This document shows, one piece after another, positions 62,346-64,000 of a stretch of 64,000 bases of DNA. The notes beneath the pieces are model-generated. The model had not been told where the DNA came from. It made no database searches and saw only the letters and a list, made by a program, of their open reading frames with translations. The stretch's first letter is position 1. Each line of letters starts with the position of its first letter. Origin of the DNA: Phymorhynchus buccinoides (Eukaryota > Mollusca > Gastropoda > Neogastropoda > Raphitomidae); contig CM065690.1 of assembly GCA_017654935.2 (NCBI GenBank), forward strand, positions 6,794,053 through 6,858,052. The letters are read 5' to 3'. Made by a program: the position numbers and the translations under genes.

Positions 62346-62608
62346 GAACTACAAGTGAGTCTTAGGCAACCCAGCTTCTTCAGCACGTACCGTGGAACAT
62401 CCCTAATACGACCTCGAAAAGTCAGCCCAAATCAGGTCTTATAAGGGAGGGGCCTTGAATTAATAGGGAGGTGGACATTCGGCAGTCCGGATAATTATGC
62501 AAGGGAAAAAAGATCTGTGAACAGTTTTTTGGGTCACAGCTTAGAGGGAGTCTTAATAGGGAAGGTCTAAAAGGGAGGTTCCACTGTATATTTGAAGCTT
62601 CATTAAGT
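62346..62608 (-). pseudogene. Second decayed AIF1 exon copy, split by a MITE
   Basis: Minus strand: GTTCAG at 62614-62609 precedes an L-M-K-L-Q-like start (62608-62587). The pogo-like MITE (62390-62586) interrupts it, and homology continues as Y-V-L-K-K-L-G, then L-P-K-T-H-L after a one-base shift, ending in TAG. Removing the MITE and one TA restores alignment to the AIF1 exon's first half. Confidence 0.7.
62390..62586. mobile_element. pogo/mariner-like MITE inside the AIF1 pseudo-exon
   Basis: Ends CCGTGGAACATCCC and GGGAGGTTCCACTG lie between TA dinucleotides (62388-62389, 62587-62588). Same family as 24353-24528 but more diverged internally. Confidence 0.8.
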
Positions 62609-62616
62609 CTGAACGA

Positions 62617-63660
62617 ACACCCCAAATAACAATCCCAAAAAAGTTACAAAGACACGTGCATAGTAACACATTCATCGTGCACAGTCAACATGCAAACAGG
62701 CGCGCACAGTAACATTAACAACAACCAGCATCCCCATCATCAGTCAGCATCATCAGCAGCAGTATCCCCATCCTACTTTAACCGGACAAATAAACAGAGA
62801 GAAACACACAAAAAGCCCAACCTAACAATGCTATGCGAAGTATTTAGTTGCCTACAGTTCATCAGCCATAACGAGAGCACAGGCTCAACAGTGATGGCGC
62901 TAGGAATGTTGAAAACCAGTCCCATCATGGACAATGCATCCCAATAACCGGTGTCAAAACCAGTCCCAGGGAAACAAAAACCAGTGAAAACCACACTTAC
63001 AACCGGCCTCTGGGAAACAAGTTACCAGTCCTAGAAAACACATCAGTCCCTGGGACTGACAGGACAAAGGCTTTTCAGTATTTTGGTTTTGCAATCAGTG
63101 TTTTAAATTACCAGTAAACGCGATCACTTTTCAAGAGTAAAACACTCAACGATTTCCTACCTACCCTCACCCCACCGCCATTAATTGTTGTTGCCTGTCT
63201 TCGTTTCCGACAATGACTGCCAGATAGCAGAGAGGGCAGATCCATTCTGGCGGGCTGGGGACAATTTGTTTATAGGGGAGATGTCTTGCCCAGGGTACAT
63301 CCCCACTCTCTCGGCCAAAGGGATTTGAGGACGAGAGTTGGCGTTGGGGAAGGTCACCAAAGGCCAACCAATCCCTTTTGGCTGCAGCACCAGAGCCGGT
63401 GCAAATGCCCCACTCGTTCGAGAGTCATAAGTCTTCCACGAAAGACTTAAGCTGTACCATAATATTCCAATACTGTAGAATATCATTTATAGTATAGCTC
63501 TCATTTACTATTGGCCCTTTCTACAGGCTAATGTCAACCAGTGATAAAAGCCATTCGACTAAAGGGCCTAACTATGTAATTGTGCACCGTACACAATTAT
63601 TTCACGCTTTGTTTCGATCAGCATTAGTTTCGGGTACGTAACATCCATGATACTTGTTTC
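62617..63660. other. Upstream AIF1 intron or intergenic, nothing firm
   Basis: No upstream AIF1 exon recognised. CCAGTCCCAGGGAAAC-type words recur at 62960-63060. The frame at 63181-63486 (minus) shows no recognisable domain. Confidence 0.4.
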
Positions 63661-63664
63661 CTAA

Positions 63665-63855
63665 GGCCGGGTTCACATTAGACGCGTAAGTTCCGTACGG
63701 AAAACCCTAAATAAGTGGAAGAAAGAAGGATAAAAGTGTACGCATATAGGGGAAATTCGGACACGTGCGCAAATATTTTCCCTTCTTTGTTTCACTTATT
63801 TATGGATTGCGCACGGGTTTCCGCATGGAATATCCGCTTATGTGTGTACACGGCC
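63665..63855. mobile_element. Foldback MITE, PIF/Harbinger-like, with intact target duplication
   Basis: 191 bases from GGCCGGGTTCACATTAGA to GTGTACACGGCC, flanked by TAA on both sides (63662-63664, 63856-63858). Nearly identical to 23574-23764, 40 kb away, so it moved recently. Confidence 0.85.
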
Positions 63856-63889
63856 TAAGCTTTGAAGGGAAGAAAAGAAGCACCGCATG

Positions 63890-64000
63890 CATTATCTTCC
63901 CTATCAAAGCATTATCTTCCCTATCAAAGCATTATCTTCCCTATCAAAGCATTATCTTCCCTATCAAAGCATTATCTTCCCTATCAAAGCATTATCTTCC
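63890..64000. repeat. 20-bp tandem repeat running out of the window
   Basis: CATTATCTTCCCTATCAAAG repeats perfectly every 20 bases from 63890 to the end (5.5 units). Confidence 0.97.

Overview
The window is eukaryotic, animal, intron-containing DNA, most likely from a mollusc or another lophotrochozoan. The evidence is sparse spliced coding exons in a sea of microsatellites, minisatellites, foldback elements (MITEs), SINEs and LINE remnants, plus a recognisable AIF1 (allograft inflammatory factor 1) gene whose residues look molluscan. That placement is inference from gene and repeat content. There is no bacterial-style operon, rRNA, CRISPR array or phage.

Layout. 1-5.7 kb: no recognisable gene, simple repeats only. 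5.8-9.5 kb: a decayed intronless copy of a multi-copy, transposon-like gene family with a cysteine-rich (CXC-like) C-terminus. 10.7-15.2 kb: a dispersed repeat split by a 5'-truncated LINE on the minus strand and flanked by duplicated sequence. 14.7-36.0 kb (copy A) and 40.4-61.4 kb (copy B) are two direct copies, about 98-99% identical by eye, of one ~21 kb segment. Copy A ends in a 500-base N gap (36001-36500). 36.5-40.4 kb is CT/CA-rich sequence, complex tandem repeats and a second LINE tail. 61.5-64 kb is single-copy sequence upstream of the AIF1 exon in copy B.

Each copy carries two minus-strand genes. The first is a two-coding-exon, 444-residue transmembrane protein with a signal peptide and an Ig-like ectodomain (exons 19166-20057 + 16768-17210 in A; 44701-45592 + 41048-41490 in B), joined by a phase-1 intron. 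The second is AIF1, an EF-hand actin-binding protein of immune cells: terminal coding exon at 33033-33117 (A) and 58515-58599 (B), penultimate exon at 61304-61466 (B; lost in the gap in A). These AIF1 exons are short, split by introns and easily missed by ORF-based reading.

The most unusual feature is that the minisatellites here are built from, or sit on, gene parts. AIF1's intron holds a tandem array of the 3' half of its own exon with the 5' splice site, and two decayed copies of the exon's 5' half lie upstream, one split by a pogo-like MITE. The receptor's intron is largely a VNTR (about 8 units in A, about 25 in B) whose unit on the transcript strand is a pyrimidine tract ending in CAG, placed directly before the true acceptor. 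A 3' minisatellite in copy A (about 1.3 kb) is continuous with the repeat encoding the receptor's C-terminal tail. Whether A and B are a real tandem duplication or two haplotypes placed end to end cannot be settled from sequence alone.
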